Shown here piece by piece: positions 16,701-25,912 of a stretch of DNA of 64,000 nt. The notes beneath the pieces were generated by a model. The model was not told the origin of the DNA, searched no databases, and saw only the letters and a program-made list of their open reading frames with translations. The stretch is from Larkinella sp051857545 (GTDB lineage Bacteria; Bacteroidota; Bacteroidia; Cytophagales; Spirosomataceae), in assembly GCF_051857545.1 (NCBI RefSeq), contig NZ_JBPZHB010000003.1, forward strand, positions 434,001 to 498,000, in the 5' to 3' direction. The position numbers were made by a program, and so were the translations under genes. Numbering within the stretch: the first letter of the stretch is position 1; each line of letters starts with the position of its first letter.

Positions 16701-18650
16701 CAAGTTTTGTTGGTAACTGCTGGCGAAACCCTGAATTACACCATTCCGGCCACGACCTTCTACGATCCGGACGGCCCGATTACCTCCATCACGATCACCG
16801 GTACATTGCCGGCTGGTCTTTCGGCAGTGGGCGGTCAACTCAGCGGTATTCCAACCGTTTCCGGCAGTACGACACTGACCGTGACGGCTACGGACGCTGC
16901 GGGCAGTGCTGTTTCTACGAGTTGGGTCATTACGGTCATCAACACAACGCAAACGCCCATCATTACCGGCAGTACAACCCTTTGTTCAGGTCAATCCACG
17001 ATTCTAACAGCCACGAATTGCGGAGGAACCATCAACTGGTCGACGGGAGCATCGGGTAATTCTATTACGGTTAGTCCCGCTGTTACCACTACCTATACGG
17101 CAACCTGCACGGCAGGTGGCGTGGCCGGATCGTCTTCTGGTCCGGTGGTGGTTACGGTACAGGCCGCGCTCACGATCACGGCGGCCAGCAACAGCCCGGT
17201 AACCGTCGGGCAACCGATCAGTTTATCCGCGATAGCCCCGGCCGGAACCCTTTTGCAATGGAGTGGCCCCAACGGCTTTGTGGCTACCGGCGCATCCGTA
17301 AGCATTCCGGTTGCCGGTACGATTCACGGGGGTAATTATAGCGTGACAGCCACCACCGGTGTTTGTTCGACTAGCGCGATGGCAACGGTTATCATTTCTG
17401 GCAGTACCTCATTCAGCGTATGCATTGAAGCAGAGGATGCTACTTTGACTACCGGTACTGGAACCATTACAACGGACGCAGCGGCATCGCAGAGCAAGTT
17501 TATCGGGAATTACAGCAACAGCAGCACCAACCGGCGGTTTACCTTTTCGAACCTTCCGCTGGCGGGCTCTTACCAGCTTCAAATCCGCTACCTGACACCG
17601 GAAGCCGCTCCACAAGCCACCTTATTGATTAACGAAGGAATCGGCACCATTACATTACCGCAAAGTAGTACAACCTGGTCCGGTGGTTTCCGTGTGCATA
17701 GTTCTCCGAGGACATTTAAATTGGGGGAAAACAGCATTCGTATTCAGGGGAATGGCACCGGCAGTTTTGCGCTGGATCAGGTCTGTCTGGTTCGCTGCAA
17801 CACGCCGTCGGCACCAACGCTGACCAGTGCCACGGTTTGTGCGGGTCAATCCGCTACCCTGGTGGCGAGTGGTTGCGAGGGTTCGGTTGTCTGGAATACG
17901 GGCGCAACCACAACTTCTTTCGTGATCAGTCCCGCAGCTACGACTACCTACACCGCGACTTGTCAGGTTAGTGGCGGATGCGTTAGTTTACCCGCAATCA
18001 CAACGGTTATTGTCAATCCATCGGTTACCCTTAATGCCGGAAGTAACAGTCCCGTTGTGACAGGGCAGCCGTTGTCACTGACCGCAACGGCTTCTGCGGG
18101 AGCTACGTATCGCTGGACTGGCCCCGGCGGTTTTACGTCGACTGCTCAGAATCCTACCATTCCGGGGGCTACTTCAGTCAATTCCGGTACGTATCAGGTG
18201 ACGGCTTCCGTGGGGAGTTGTACGGCGGTAGCCAGTACATCCGTATTGATTTCGGCCAGCAGTTCCTACAGTGTGTGCATGGAAGCCGAAGACGCCACGT
18301 TGACGACCGGAACAGGCACCATCACGAATGATGCGGCTGCGTCGGGAGGTCAGCGAATAGGGAATTATAGTAATTCCAGTACGAACCGACGGTTTACACT
18401 CAATACCGTTCCTCTGGCCGGATCCTATCAGATTCAGATTCGGTATTACACAACGGCAACAGCAGCCCAGGCAGCCGTGCTGGTCAATGAACAGGGTGCC
18501 AGCATTACCACCCTAAGCAATTCGGGAGCGAACGGGTATTCTACGTATACCTTGACGAAGAATTTGAATCAAGGCACTAATTCGATCCGGATTCAGGGCA
18601 ATGGAACCGGTTCATTTGCTTTGGATCGGGTATGTGTAGTCAAACCTTAA
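13743..18650 (+). CDS. Giant modular surface protein (FN3, He_PIG, Ig-like, CBM-like)
   Basis: This 1635-residue protein has a signal peptide (LLIGYWVSCFSTLAQG). Residues ~100-690 contain FN3-like segments. About 700-1060 hold four He_PIG/cadherin-like repeats (FTDPDGTI, GLPTGL, TGTYTLTVRAEDNGG type). Ig/PKD-like modules follow near 1065-1215 and 1355-1500 (LCSGQSTIL...WSTG...TTYTATC, then WSGPNGF). Two CBM6/35-like modules begin at EAEDATLTTGTGT near 1220 and 1515. The Ig modules match the style of the toxin constant region at 3333-3900. It ends RVCVVKP with no canonical T9SS tail. Likely an adhesin or polysaccharide-binding surface protein. Confidence 0.75.
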   Translation: MKRILIGLLIGYWVSCFSTLAQGQVVNVVARAKPAGHILLRWVPGDETVWQQGNQSGYLIERTTLKRNGVLLATPETVNLTPQPLKPTVTAQWQPYLQPDSLAHQALHEALYAPDPTIPADTTNQLTVSQDSTTASEQRYFFAMVAADQRYSAARLAALGFTDQTAQMGEQYRYRIRVAGQSGITPGDVVIGLSDALPLLPIARPVLRFEPQQAVLQWPADTTVRGFNSYWVERSTDGQTFAGRNALPLLSDGAEQDTISYQDSLPKKRQVFYYRLRGKTIFDEWGYSPVVFGQSKSPVSYSPRITQATIPSVGTLEVHWRFPADTLLPRVDTLIQNFWIGASPTADGAPVRLKVNIAPTDTSTTISQYGQKIAVNGPQYITVVAMSLDGDTLRSYPVLVQPADSLPPAIPTGLRGTIDLLGRVQIQWNPNTEPDLLGYKIFSTEREGDEPASRNGEPFPAASWADTVALNQLNRDLLYYVQAVDQQFNQSALSLPLKLTRPDTLRPASPWIKSYERTDAGVNLRWANSASSDVVRHTLYRKALTGADTTWQVVRVFTAGDTTYRDEPLVAPGDYAYNIVAEDAGKLQSLPLEPLLVSLAARSSVHPPMTVLNAAGEAGRNAVRLDWRYTDPTVVKYELYRAEGTSSLAPWQFISAPQTTTWDERVKADSTYQYAIRAIFRDGSVTGWQSQTLVYHATDTLTNQAPIVASTLPDQRVNQGEAVNWSIPPGTFTDPDGTITQVGIVAAGLPTGLIASGTTLSGQPTQTGTYTLTVRAEDNGGLATSATFQLRVNARPVLRLDSLVQVVTVGKPFSYSLATDVVTDTDGQVTELGWESGDFPAGVQLSGLTLTGTLATSGRFPIRIRALDNDGALTIDTLVLVANQPPLVITTPASQTALWKEPYRYVVSGSVFRDDDGSIVSVVVLADSLPPGLAASGPRLEGVPTQPGQYPIRLVATDNRGASTEVQWTLTIGDAPNQPPVVDTPLQVLLVTAGETLNYTIPATTFYDPDGPITSITITGTLPAGLSAVGGQLSGIPTVSGSTTLTVTATDAAGSAVSTSWVITVINTTQTPIITGSTTLCSGQSTILTATNCGGTINWSTGASGNSITVSPAVTTTYTATCTAGGVAGSSSGPVVVTVQAALTITAASNSPVTVGQPISLSAIAPAGTLLQWSGPNGFVATGASVSIPVAGTIHGGNYSVTATTGVCSTSAMATVIISGSTSFSVCIEAEDATLTTGTGTITTDAAASQSKFIGNYSNSSTNRRFTFSNLPLAGSYQLQIRYLTPEAAPQATLLINEGIGTITLPQSSTTWSGGFRVHSSPRTFKLGENSIRIQGNGTGSFALDQVCLVRCNTPSAPTLTSATVCAGQSATLVASGCEGSVVWNTGATTTSFVISPAATTTYTATCQVSGGCVSLPAITTVIVNPSVTLNAGSNSPVVTGQPLSLTATASAGATYRWTGPGGFTSTAQNPTIPGATSVNSGTYQVTASVGSCTAVASTSVLISASSSYSVCMEAEDATLTTGTGTITNDAAASGGQRIGNYSNSSTNRRFTLNTVPLAGSYQIQIRYYTTATAAQAAVLVNEQGASITTLSNSGANGYSTYTLTKNLNQGTNSIRIQGNGTGSFALDRVCVVKP

Positions 18651-18726
18651 CGTTTTCCGAATGACATCATTCCGGTCCTCTGTCTGGGGCGGGTGTTTGT
18701 AACCTATCCATTCATTCCTAAAGCGA

Positions 18727-18760
18727 AAAAGTCACGGCGCACACCGGCATCGTGACTTTT
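18727..18760 (+). terminator. Rho-independent terminator after surface-protein operon
   Basis: AAAAGTCACG (18727-18736) pairs perfectly with CGTGACTTTT (18751-18760) across a 14-nt loop. It is 77 bp past the stop at 18650. The right arm ends in a T-run, as expected of an intrinsic terminator. Confidence 0.75.
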
Positions 18761-18883
18761 GCTTTAGATCTAATCTGTCTGTATGTGAGTCTTTTATGGT
18801 ATGAGTTTAATTAAATTTCACTCAATAGTTGACAATTCTGTGCTTTTTACTTTGATTTACAAAGTACTTTTAAATATAGAAAA

Positions 18884-21526
18884 ATGAGCACACCTGTAAC
18901 ACCCGTTACGAGCGAACCGGCCAAAACCGCTCCCGCTTTCCAGCCAACGGAACAACCCGGAGTGGTTCATCCGCTAACCGATCAAACGCCCTGGTGGTGG
19001 CTGGCTTTCCGGCAGCCGACCTTTCGCTGGGGACTCGGGTTTGTCGCGGTTTCGGCCACTCTCTTTGCCCTGTATGAGTATTACGTGGCCCGAAACGGAT
19101 CACCCGCCCCGATGGCGGTATTTGTGTTTCATTACGGGCTTGCCATTGCCTACACCGCCTGGCTGCTGATGAAGAAGGAGTTGAGTGTGTATAAGCAGCC
19201 ACCCCAGGGGCACCCGGCCCGTATGCTCATGCTGCTGTTGTGGCTGATCAGTGCCTACGCCCTGAACCGGGACATACCGGTGTTTCAGGAATCGGTTCCG
19301 TGGCTGAAAGTGATGTTGATTTTTGCAGGCTTTCTGATGATAGGTTCCACCTGGCTGGATGGTCTTTCGGTTCGGGGACAGCAGGCGTTGGTGTTTGGCC
19401 TGGCTTTGGTCTGGGGGCTATTCTTCTATCAAACGGTTTACGTCGCTCCGTATTACCACCTCGGACTTTTTGGAATCATCCTGCTGGGCATTGGCGGACA
19501 TATTCTCGTTCCCCTGTTCATCACCATTGCGCTGGGCCGGCTTCTTCAACGAAGCTGGAATGAACACGAACACCGGCGTCCGGCCATCATCGCCGGTTTT
19601 TTCGTGCCACTCGTCGTTATCGCCTGGTTTTTATACCAATGGACGCAGATCGATACCCGAATTCGTTACGCATCGAACGCCATTACGGCCCGGAAAGACG
19701 ACGAACTGCCGTCCTGGGTGTTGCTGGCGCAGCAACTTCCGAACGACTGGATTACGGAGCGGTATCTGAAAACCGGGTCGATCTACAGCCATCAGGGGAG
19801 CCGGATGAACAGTGTGTTTGGGCGGCAGGAAGAACTGAGACGGCACGACCCCCTGGTGTTTATCGCGTCGGCGTACCGAAAACCGGCCGAAGCCTGGAAT
19901 CAGGATATGCAGAAACTCATCGGAACGCTGTATACCTCCCGGCACCAAACCGAAGAGCGGCTTCGGTCGGGCTCAAATCTGCGAACGACTAACGTGTTGA
20001 CACAAGCCCGGATTTACCCCGAATACCGCCTGGCCTATGCCGAAAAAACGCTTCATATACAGAACGGTGGATCGTTATCGCAGGAAGCCTTGTACACGTT
20101 TCACCTGCCGCAGGGGGCGGTCGTTACCTCCTTGTCATTGTGGATCAATGGGCGGGAAGAAAAAGGAATTCTGACCACCAAAGCGAAAGCCGATACGGCC
20201 TACCGCACTATTGTTGGCGTTGAAAACCGCGACCCTGAGCGCGATCCGTCGGTGGTTCACTGGCGAGAAGGAAACCGCGTAACGGTGCGGGTGTTTCCGT
20301 GTCCGGTGGGCGACGCGCGGCAGGTTAAAATCGGCATCACCTCGCCCCTGCGGCTGGAAAACCGGCTGGTCGGGCCGCCCCAACTGGTGTATGAAAACGC
20401 CTGGTTTGAAGGCCCCGATGAACAGGGCGCCACCGAAACCGTAAAAATCGATTTTTCGCAGAAACCGCAAAATCCGTCGTGGCCGGACTTTCTGGAACCC
20501 GGCTTTTATGAAAAACCGGTCGAAAAACAACGGATCAGCGAGTCGAATTACCAGCGGTATTGGGAATTTCGCTTTGACGCGCCGAAGCTGGCAACGGGCG
20601 GTTTTCGGTTCGATGGGCATACATACCGCCTGCAACCCGCCCGGACAACCACCGAACGATTCAACCCGCAGGCCGTTTTTCTGGATCTGAATCAGGACTG
20701 GACGGAAACCGACATCGATGAAGTCCTGAAAATAGCCGAAAACCGCCCGGTCTGGGTGTATGACGAAGGCCTGGTTCAACTGACCAACGCCAACCGCGCC
20801 GAACTGACCGAACGACTTTTGCAACAGCGGTTTAGCGTGTTTCCGATCCATCAAATTCCCAATCCGGCTGCGGCCATGCTGGTGACGAAAGGCTCTGAAA
20901 TTGGGCCACAACTGAGTGATCTGGCCGGAAGCCCCTACGCCGAAACGTTGAGGCAGCAGACCAGAAACCGCCCGGCCTTGCGAACGTTTTGTCTCTCCAA
21001 ACCGTCGGATCTGGTGAAAACACTGAGCGAACTGGGTGTTCTTCAAACGGATTACGGTACGGTTTCGGAGCTACAAACGCTGGTGAAACAGAATCAGTTT
21101 ATCCGGCAAACGGCGTCTGATCAATCGGTTTCGTTGCCGCAGTCAGGTGTCCGGATTACGCGAACGTCAGAGATAAATACAGAACCGTCAGCCGCTCAGG
21201 CACCCGATCATTTGTTTCGTTTGTATGCTTATAATCACTTGCTACACCAGTTGGGGACGCGGTATTTCGAGCCGGATTATGCGACGGACTCGCTCGTTGC
21301 CGAAGCGCAGCAAGCCAACATCGTTTCCCCGGTTTCGAGCCTGATTGTGTTGGAAACGCAGCAGGACTACGACCGGTTTGGAATCAAAAAATCAAAAGAG
21401 GGGCTGGACAATGCGACCCTGAAAAATACCGGCGCGGTTCCCGAACCGCACGAATGGGTTTTGCTGATCCTGGCCGTGGTGTGGGTTTTCTACCTCTGGC
21501 AAAAAGGCAGTTATGTGGGTCTTTGA
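18884..21526 (+). CDS. XrtN-system VIT domain protein
   Basis: This 880-residue integral membrane protein has about seven to eight membrane segments in residues ~45-260, then a large external domain. A VIT-like domain lies near 385-490 (EALYTFHLPQGAVV, INGREEKG, KADTAYRTI). The C-terminus reads VPEPHEWVLLILAVVWVFYL followed by a short basic end. This is a PEP-CTERM-like tripartite signal, and is what an exosortase would recognise. The next gene, an exosortase N, overlaps by 14 bp. The family always sits beside xrtN as far as I recall. Its physiological role is not established; it may be the dedicated substrate or a partner of XrtN. Confidence 0.85.
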   Translation: MSTPVTPVTSEPAKTAPAFQPTEQPGVVHPLTDQTPWWWLAFRQPTFRWGLGFVAVSATLFALYEYYVARNGSPAPMAVFVFHYGLAIAYTAWLLMKKELSVYKQPPQGHPARMLMLLLWLISAYALNRDIPVFQESVPWLKVMLIFAGFLMIGSTWLDGLSVRGQQALVFGLALVWGLFFYQTVYVAPYYHLGLFGIILLGIGGHILVPLFITIALGRLLQRSWNEHEHRRPAIIAGFFVPLVVIAWFLYQWTQIDTRIRYASNAITARKDDELPSWVLLAQQLPNDWITERYLKTGSIYSHQGSRMNSVFGRQEELRRHDPLVFIASAYRKPAEAWNQDMQKLIGTLYTSRHQTEERLRSGSNLRTTNVLTQARIYPEYRLAYAEKTLHIQNGGSLSQEALYTFHLPQGAVVTSLSLWINGREEKGILTTKAKADTAYRTIVGVENRDPERDPSVVHWREGNRVTVRVFPCPVGDARQVKIGITSPLRLENRLVGPPQLVYENAWFEGPDEQGATETVKIDFSQKPQNPSWPDFLEPGFYEKPVEKQRISESNYQRYWEFRFDAPKLATGGFRFDGHTYRLQPARTTTERFNPQAVFLDLNQDWTETDIDEVLKIAENRPVWVYDEGLVQLTNANRAELTERLLQQRFSVFPIHQIPNPAAAMLVTKGSEIGPQLSDLAGSPYAETLRQQTRNRPALRTFCLSKPSDLVKTLSELGVLQTDYGTVSELQTLVKQNQFIRQTASDQSVSLPQSGVRITRTSEINTEPSAAQAPDHLFRLYAYNHLLHQLGTRYFEPDYATDSLVAEAQQANIVSPVSSLIVLETQQDYDRFGIKKSKEGLDNATLKNTGAVPEPHEWVLLILAVVWVFYLWQKGSYVGL

Positions 21527-22574
21527 TCTGACTTTCCTCATCGGGCTGGCGTTGGCGGTTTATGTGCTGCTGACGCCAGCCCGACGCCGGTGGATGGCCG
21601 TGCTAGGCGGTCTGGCGATGGCATCGCCTGGTCTGCGCTGGCTGACGACGGTTTTCGGTTTTCCGATTCGTCTGCAACTGAGTGCGTGGGTCGTCGCGAT
21701 TTTACAGATGCTGGGTGCCGATGCCACCGTGAGCGGCAATCTGATCCGGCTGAACGGCGTCGATTTTGCCGTCGATCCGGCCTGCATGGGGCTACAGATG
21801 ACGGGTTTGTCGATGCTGGCGGGCTTATTTCTGGTCGTTCATTTGGAAAACCGCACGCGCACGCGGCTTTCGTTCGGCTGGCTGGTGCTGGTGGCAGTTG
21901 GAACGGGTGCACTCTTGGTTTTGACTAACCTGCTGCGGATTCTGGCCTTGGTCATCTTCCGGATTGCGCCCGAAGACCCGTTGCACGATCTGGTTGGTCT
22001 GGCGTGTCTATCCCTGTACCTGCTCGTTCCGTTGACCTGGGGCTTGCAGCGGCTTTATGAGCGGGCCGGAAAACCGTTGCCTGCGCATTCAGATCGGGTC
22101 TGGGTGCGGCTGGCAGCGATGTACGGCGTCGTGGGACTGGCCGGTTTTGGGATCATTCACCGGAGTCAGCCGGTTACACCGGTGGCGGTTGATGTTCCGT
22201 CCGGCTATGTTTCTCGCCAACTCGATCATGGGTTTACCCAATACAGCAAGACCGGGTCACTGGTGTACGTCAAACCGGTTCGGACGGCGTACAGTGCTGA
22301 ACACAGCCCGCTGGTGTGCTGGAAAGGAAGCGGATATGTGTTCGGGGCCGTCGCGGAAAAAGTGATCGACGGCCACCGGATTTACGTCGGGTCGTTGCAG
22401 CGGGGGCGCGAACGGCTGTATACTGCCTGGTGGTTCACAAACGGCGTTCAGCAAACCATCGGCCAGTTCGATTTTCGCTGGCGGATGCTCCGGGGCGAAC
22501 CGGCTTTTGCACTGGTGAACGTCACCGTAGCCCGGCCCGGCGACCTGGCGAAAACCGTCCGTGAGTGGTATTGA
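21513..22574 (+). CDS. xrtN: Exosortase N
   Basis: This 353-residue multi-pass membrane transpeptidase carries the exosortase catalytic residues in order: Cys in VDPACMGLQM (~residue 91), Arg in LTNLLRILAL (~145), and His in PLHDLVGLA (~160). The membrane core is followed by a C-terminal soluble domain from ~195. Exosortases cleave PEP-CTERM-type tails at the cell envelope and probably attach the protein to another carrier. The ATG at 21513 overlaps the VIT gene, so they are translationally coupled. The pairing with a VIT protein fits the Bacteroidota XrtN type. Confidence 0.87.
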   Translation: MWVFDLTFLIGLALAVYVLLTPARRRWMAVLGGLAMASPGLRWLTTVFGFPIRLQLSAWVVAILQMLGADATVSGNLIRLNGVDFAVDPACMGLQMTGLSMLAGLFLVVHLENRTRTRLSFGWLVLVAVGTGALLVLTNLLRILALVIFRIAPEDPLHDLVGLACLSLYLLVPLTWGLQRLYERAGKPLPAHSDRVWVRLAAMYGVVGLAGFGIIHRSQPVTPVAVDVPSGYVSRQLDHGFTQYSKTGSLVYVKPVRTAYSAEHSPLVCWKGSGYVFGAVAEKVIDGHRIYVGSLQRGRERLYTAWWFTNGVQQTIGQFDFRWRMLRGEPAFALVNVTVARPGDLAKTVREWY

Positions 22575-22852
22575 ACGGTCTTTATCAGGAGTAGAATCTG
22601 ATTCAAAGAAGAATGATACGAAAATAAGGGTAATAGGCGTATAATTGAATGTTTCTATGTTATAATTATTAGTAACTTTCTGATTGTAAGATAAAAAGCT
22701 GTAATAGAATTTTTAATTTTTTGCATTATTACACCAAATAATAAGGACGTTTATCGAACCATTTTTCCGCAAAGACGTTAAAGAGAAAGTAATTTAGAGT
22801 AGGTTAGGGTTTAGAAGATGGGGAGTTTTGAGATTCCTGAGTCTGTTATCGT

Positions 22853-23908
22853 ATGAAACTTTTTAAATGTACACACTGCGGAGAACCGATTTATTTTGAA
22901 AACAGTCGATGTACAAAGTGTGAATATCCGCTTGGCTTTGTCGCCGGGCAACTGGAGCTGCTGCCGTTGGAGGCAGCAGGCACCGATACATTCCGGATTT
23001 ATAACCAGGGCGAAACCCTTTACCGCTATTGTGCCAACCACCAGTACGGCGTTTGCAACTGGTTGGTGGAAGATGGACAATCGCGCTATTGTGAAGCCTG
23101 CACGCTGAACCGGACCATTCCAAACTTGAGTAAACCGGAATATCTGCAACGCTGGAAAGTGATCGAAACCGCCAAGCACCGGCTGATTTATTCGCTCCGG
23201 CGCATGAAACTTCCCGTGATTGGCCGGTCGGCTGATCCGGAACGGGGGCTCTCCTTCGATTTTCTGGCCGACGGAACCCAGAAACGCATCCGAACGGGAC
23301 ACATGCGGGGCCTGATTACCATTAACATCGTGGAAGCCGATGACATTGAACGGGAGATGACCCGCCAGAAAATGGACGAACCGTACCGCACGGTTTTGGG
23401 CCATTTCCGGCACGAAATCGGGCATTATTACTGGGACCGCCTGATCCGAAACACCGACCGGATCGATCAGTTCCGGGAGCTGTTTGGCGATGAGCGGGAG
23501 CTATACAAAGATGCTTTGCGGAATCATTACCAGCAGGGTCCTCCGGCGGGCTGGAATCTGAACTACATCAGCGCCTACGCCAGCGCCCACCCTTGGGAAG
23601 ACTGGGCCGAAACCTGGGCGCATTACCTGCACATTCTGGATACGCTCGAAACCGCTTATGCCTTTGGGCTAAGCGTTCAATTCCAGCCGGTTATGGACTC
23701 GATGAGTATGGCGCAGGAAGAGAAAATCGATCCCTATGATCCAGAAGATTTCAAGACGCTGATGGATCTTTGGGGGCCGCTGTCGTTTGCCATGAACAAT
23801 CTGAACCGCAGCATGGGTCATCAGGATCTTTATCCGTTTATCATCCCGCCGGGTGTTTTGGAAAAGCTGAGTTTTATCCATCAGATTTGTTACCAGGCCC
23901 GCCAGTAA
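22853..23908 (+). CDS. Zinc-ribbon putative metallopeptidase (COG4307-like)
   Basis: This is a 351-residue cytosolic protein. An N-terminal zinc ribbon (CTHCGEPIYF...CTKCEY) is followed by a second Cys set (CNWL...CEAC) and then a peptidase domain with RHEIGHYYWDRL, an HExGH zinc motif. HPWEDWAETWAHYLHI follows and could supply the third ligand. This arrangement is that of the uncharacterised 'putative zinc-binding metallopeptidase' family. The gene is preceded by a 278-bp AT-rich gap with no other visible feature. It is convergent with the ABC transporter. Confidence 0.8.
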   Translation: MKLFKCTHCGEPIYFENSRCTKCEYPLGFVAGQLELLPLEAAGTDTFRIYNQGETLYRYCANHQYGVCNWLVEDGQSRYCEACTLNRTIPNLSKPEYLQRWKVIETAKHRLIYSLRRMKLPVIGRSADPERGLSFDFLADGTQKRIRTGHMRGLITINIVEADDIEREMTRQKMDEPYRTVLGHFRHEIGHYYWDRLIRNTDRIDQFRELFGDERELYKDALRNHYQQGPPAGWNLNYISAYASAHPWEDWAETWAHYLHILDTLETAYAFGLSVQFQPVMDSMSMAQEEKIDPYDPEDFKTLMDLWGPLSFAMNNLNRSMGHQDLYPFIIPPGVLEKLSFIHQICYQARQ

Positions 23909-23916
23909 GATGACCC

Positions 23917-23984
23917 CCAACCCCCTAAAGGCCGGGCGGCCGGTGCCGGGCTTTCTCACGCCAAAGTCCCCTTTAGGGGGTTGG
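23917..23984. repeat. REP-like palindromic element (copy 1), possible bidirectional terminator
   Basis: CCAACCCCCTAAAGG (23917-23931) pairs perfectly with 23970-23984 across a 38-nt loop. The core (CCCCTxAAGGGGACTTT type) recurs in the element at 48303. It sits between convergent genes. Such palindromes are dispersed in many Cytophagales genomes. Confidence 0.65.
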
Positions 23985-23996
23985 AGGTAGAAAACC

Positions 23997-25823
23997 CTAC
24001 ACCGTGAGTCGCCGGTAGAATCCTTCTTCCAGTTCCAGCAAATCCTGGTGCGTGCCGCGCTCGACAATCTCCCCGTTCTGCACCACCAGAATCTCATCTG
24101 CGTGCTGAATCGTGCTGAGCCGGTGGGCAATCACGAGCGTCGTGCGGTTGGCCATCAGGCGCGTGAGGGCCTCCTGAACCAGTTTCTCCGATTCGGTATC
24201 CAGGGCCGAGGTCGCTTCATCCAGAATCAGAATTGGCGGATTTTTCAAAACCGCCCGGGCAATGCTGATGCGCTGCCGCTGTCCGCCCGACAACCGCCCA
24301 CCCCGGTCGCCGATAACGGTTTGGTAACCATCAGGTTGGGCCAGGATGAAGTCGTGGGCATTGGCAATTTCGGCCGCCCGCATCACGTCGGTTTCCGTGG
24401 CCTCGCTGCCGAACGCAATGTTGTTAAAAATAGTATCGTTGAACAAAATGCTCTCCTGAGTCACAATTCCCATCAGGTTGCGGAGGGAATGCATCGTACA
24501 ATCGCGCAGGTCCACGCCGTCGATCAGAATCCGCCCGGCAGTGGGGTCGTAGAAACGCGGAATGAGGTCGGCGATGGTCGATTTTCCGCCCCCCGACGAC
24601 CCGACGAGGGCAATGGTTTTGCCTTTTTCCAACGTAAAGCTAATTCCCTTCAAAACCGGCCGGTCGGGCTGGTAGGCAAAGGACACGTTCTGGACTTCGA
24701 TGTTCTGTCGAAAACCGGGGAGCGTAACTGCGTTGGGTTTGTCCTGAATAAGCGGCACGGTATCAATCAGTTCCAGCACCCGTTCGCCCGACGCAATCCC
24801 GCGTTGCGAACCACTGAAAGCATTGGAAATCTCCTTGGCCGGGCGCGTTACCTGCGAAAAAATCAGAATGAACGTGATAAAATCCGAAGCCGACAATTCC
24901 GACTGCTGGGTCAGAATCAGCGAACCGCCGTAGAGCAGAATGATGGCGACAACCAGAATGCCCATAAATTCGGAGAACGGCGACGCCAGCTCGCGCCGGT
25001 TGGCCAGCGAGCGGACGGCCCGGCGGTAACCATCGTTTTCGGTTTGAAATTTCTCGGTCACGAAGCCCTCGGCGTTGAACCCTTTCACGACGCGCATCCC
25101 GCCGAAGGTTTCATCGAGCAGACTCAGAATACCGCTCAACCGCTGTTGTCCGGCCTGGGCGTCCTGCTTCATTCGCCGGACGAGCATGGCGATAAAACCG
25201 CCCGAAACCGGGATGACCAGCAGCGCAAAAAACGTCAGATTGGCTGAAATGTTGAACAGGGCGATGATGTAGGCGATGAGCAGAAAAAGCTCTTTGGAAG
25301 CCGCCGAGAGGCTGTTGGCGATGGAATTTTCGACTTCCTGAACGTCGGTGATGGTGCGGGCGATGAGGTTACCCTTGCGTTCATTGGAGAAGAAACCCAA
25401 GTGCAACTGAATGGCTTTGGTAAAAACCGTCTCGCGCAGCCGCGCCACCATCCGGGCTTTGAAGCTCTCCAATTGCCGGACCGACAAATACTTGAATAAA
25501 TTGTTGAGCAAGACCGTTGTCACCACAATGCCGCAGACGAACTGCAAGGCCCCGAGTTTGCCGTATTGCCGGAAAAAAAGCGCGAAATAATACTGGAAAA
25601 CCTCGGTCGGCGAGGTTTCGAACGACAGCCTCGGAGCGGGTTGGCTCAGCAGGGCCTGCAACTTGGCCGGGTCAACTTTATCGAAAAGAACATCCAGCAA
25701 CGGAATCAGCAGCGTAAAGTTCAGCACACCAAATACACTGGCCAACATGGAGGTTAGCAAAAAGGGCGTCAGAAAACGACCCAGCGGTCTGGCGTACGAA
25801 AGTAAGCGAAAATAGGTTTTCAT
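23997..25823 (-). CDS. ABC exporter, permease-ATPase fusion (MsbA-like)
   Basis: This is a 608-residue half-transporter. Residues ~1-320 hold six membrane helices (ABC transmembrane type 1). The ATPase domain has Walker A GSSGGGKST (~390), the signature LSGGQRQR (~495), Walker B ILILDEATSALD and the H-loop IAHRLST. As a homodimer it would export a lipid or lipophilic compound; resemblance to MsbA suggests lipid A or lipid flipping, but substrate cannot be read from sequence. ATG at 25823 is used; an upstream TTG at 25832 is less likely. It is a single-gene unit. Confidence 0.85.
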   Translation of the reverse strand: MKTYFRLLSYARPLGRFLTPFLLTSMLASVFGVLNFTLLIPLLDVLFDKVDPAKLQALLSQPAPRLSFETSPTEVFQYYFALFFRQYGKLGALQFVCGIVVTTVLLNNLFKYLSVRQLESFKARMVARLRETVFTKAIQLHLGFFSNERKGNLIARTITDVQEVENSIANSLSAASKELFLLIAYIIALFNISANLTFFALLVIPVSGGFIAMLVRRMKQDAQAGQQRLSGILSLLDETFGGMRVVKGFNAEGFVTEKFQTENDGYRRAVRSLANRRELASPFSEFMGILVVAIILLYGGSLILTQQSELSASDFITFILIFSQVTRPAKEISNAFSGSQRGIASGERVLELIDTVPLIQDKPNAVTLPGFRQNIEVQNVSFAYQPDRPVLKGISFTLEKGKTIALVGSSGGGKSTIADLIPRFYDPTAGRILIDGVDLRDCTMHSLRNLMGIVTQESILFNDTIFNNIAFGSEATETDVMRAAEIANAHDFILAQPDGYQTVIGDRGGRLSGGQRQRISIARAVLKNPPILILDEATSALDTESEKLVQEALTRLMANRTTLVIAHRLSTIQHADEILVVQNGEIVERGTHQDLLELEEGFYRRLTV

Positions 25824-25912
25824 TGCCTGCAAAGATACAGTCTGAACCAGTATTCCGATGCTTATTCCGATGAACGATGATTATTCTCTGACGAAGCACC
25901 GTATACATAAGA

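Noticed and set aside
18500..18650. T9SS C-terminal sorting domain on the 1635-residue surface protein
   Set aside because: The end is a CBM-like strand finishing RVCVVKP; the usual type A or B T9SS pattern is not visible.
24048..25247. Long plus-strand open frame (399 codons) opposite the ABC transporter
   Set aside because: It is antisense to a gene with full Walker and signature motifs; the translation is low-complexity and matches no family pattern.
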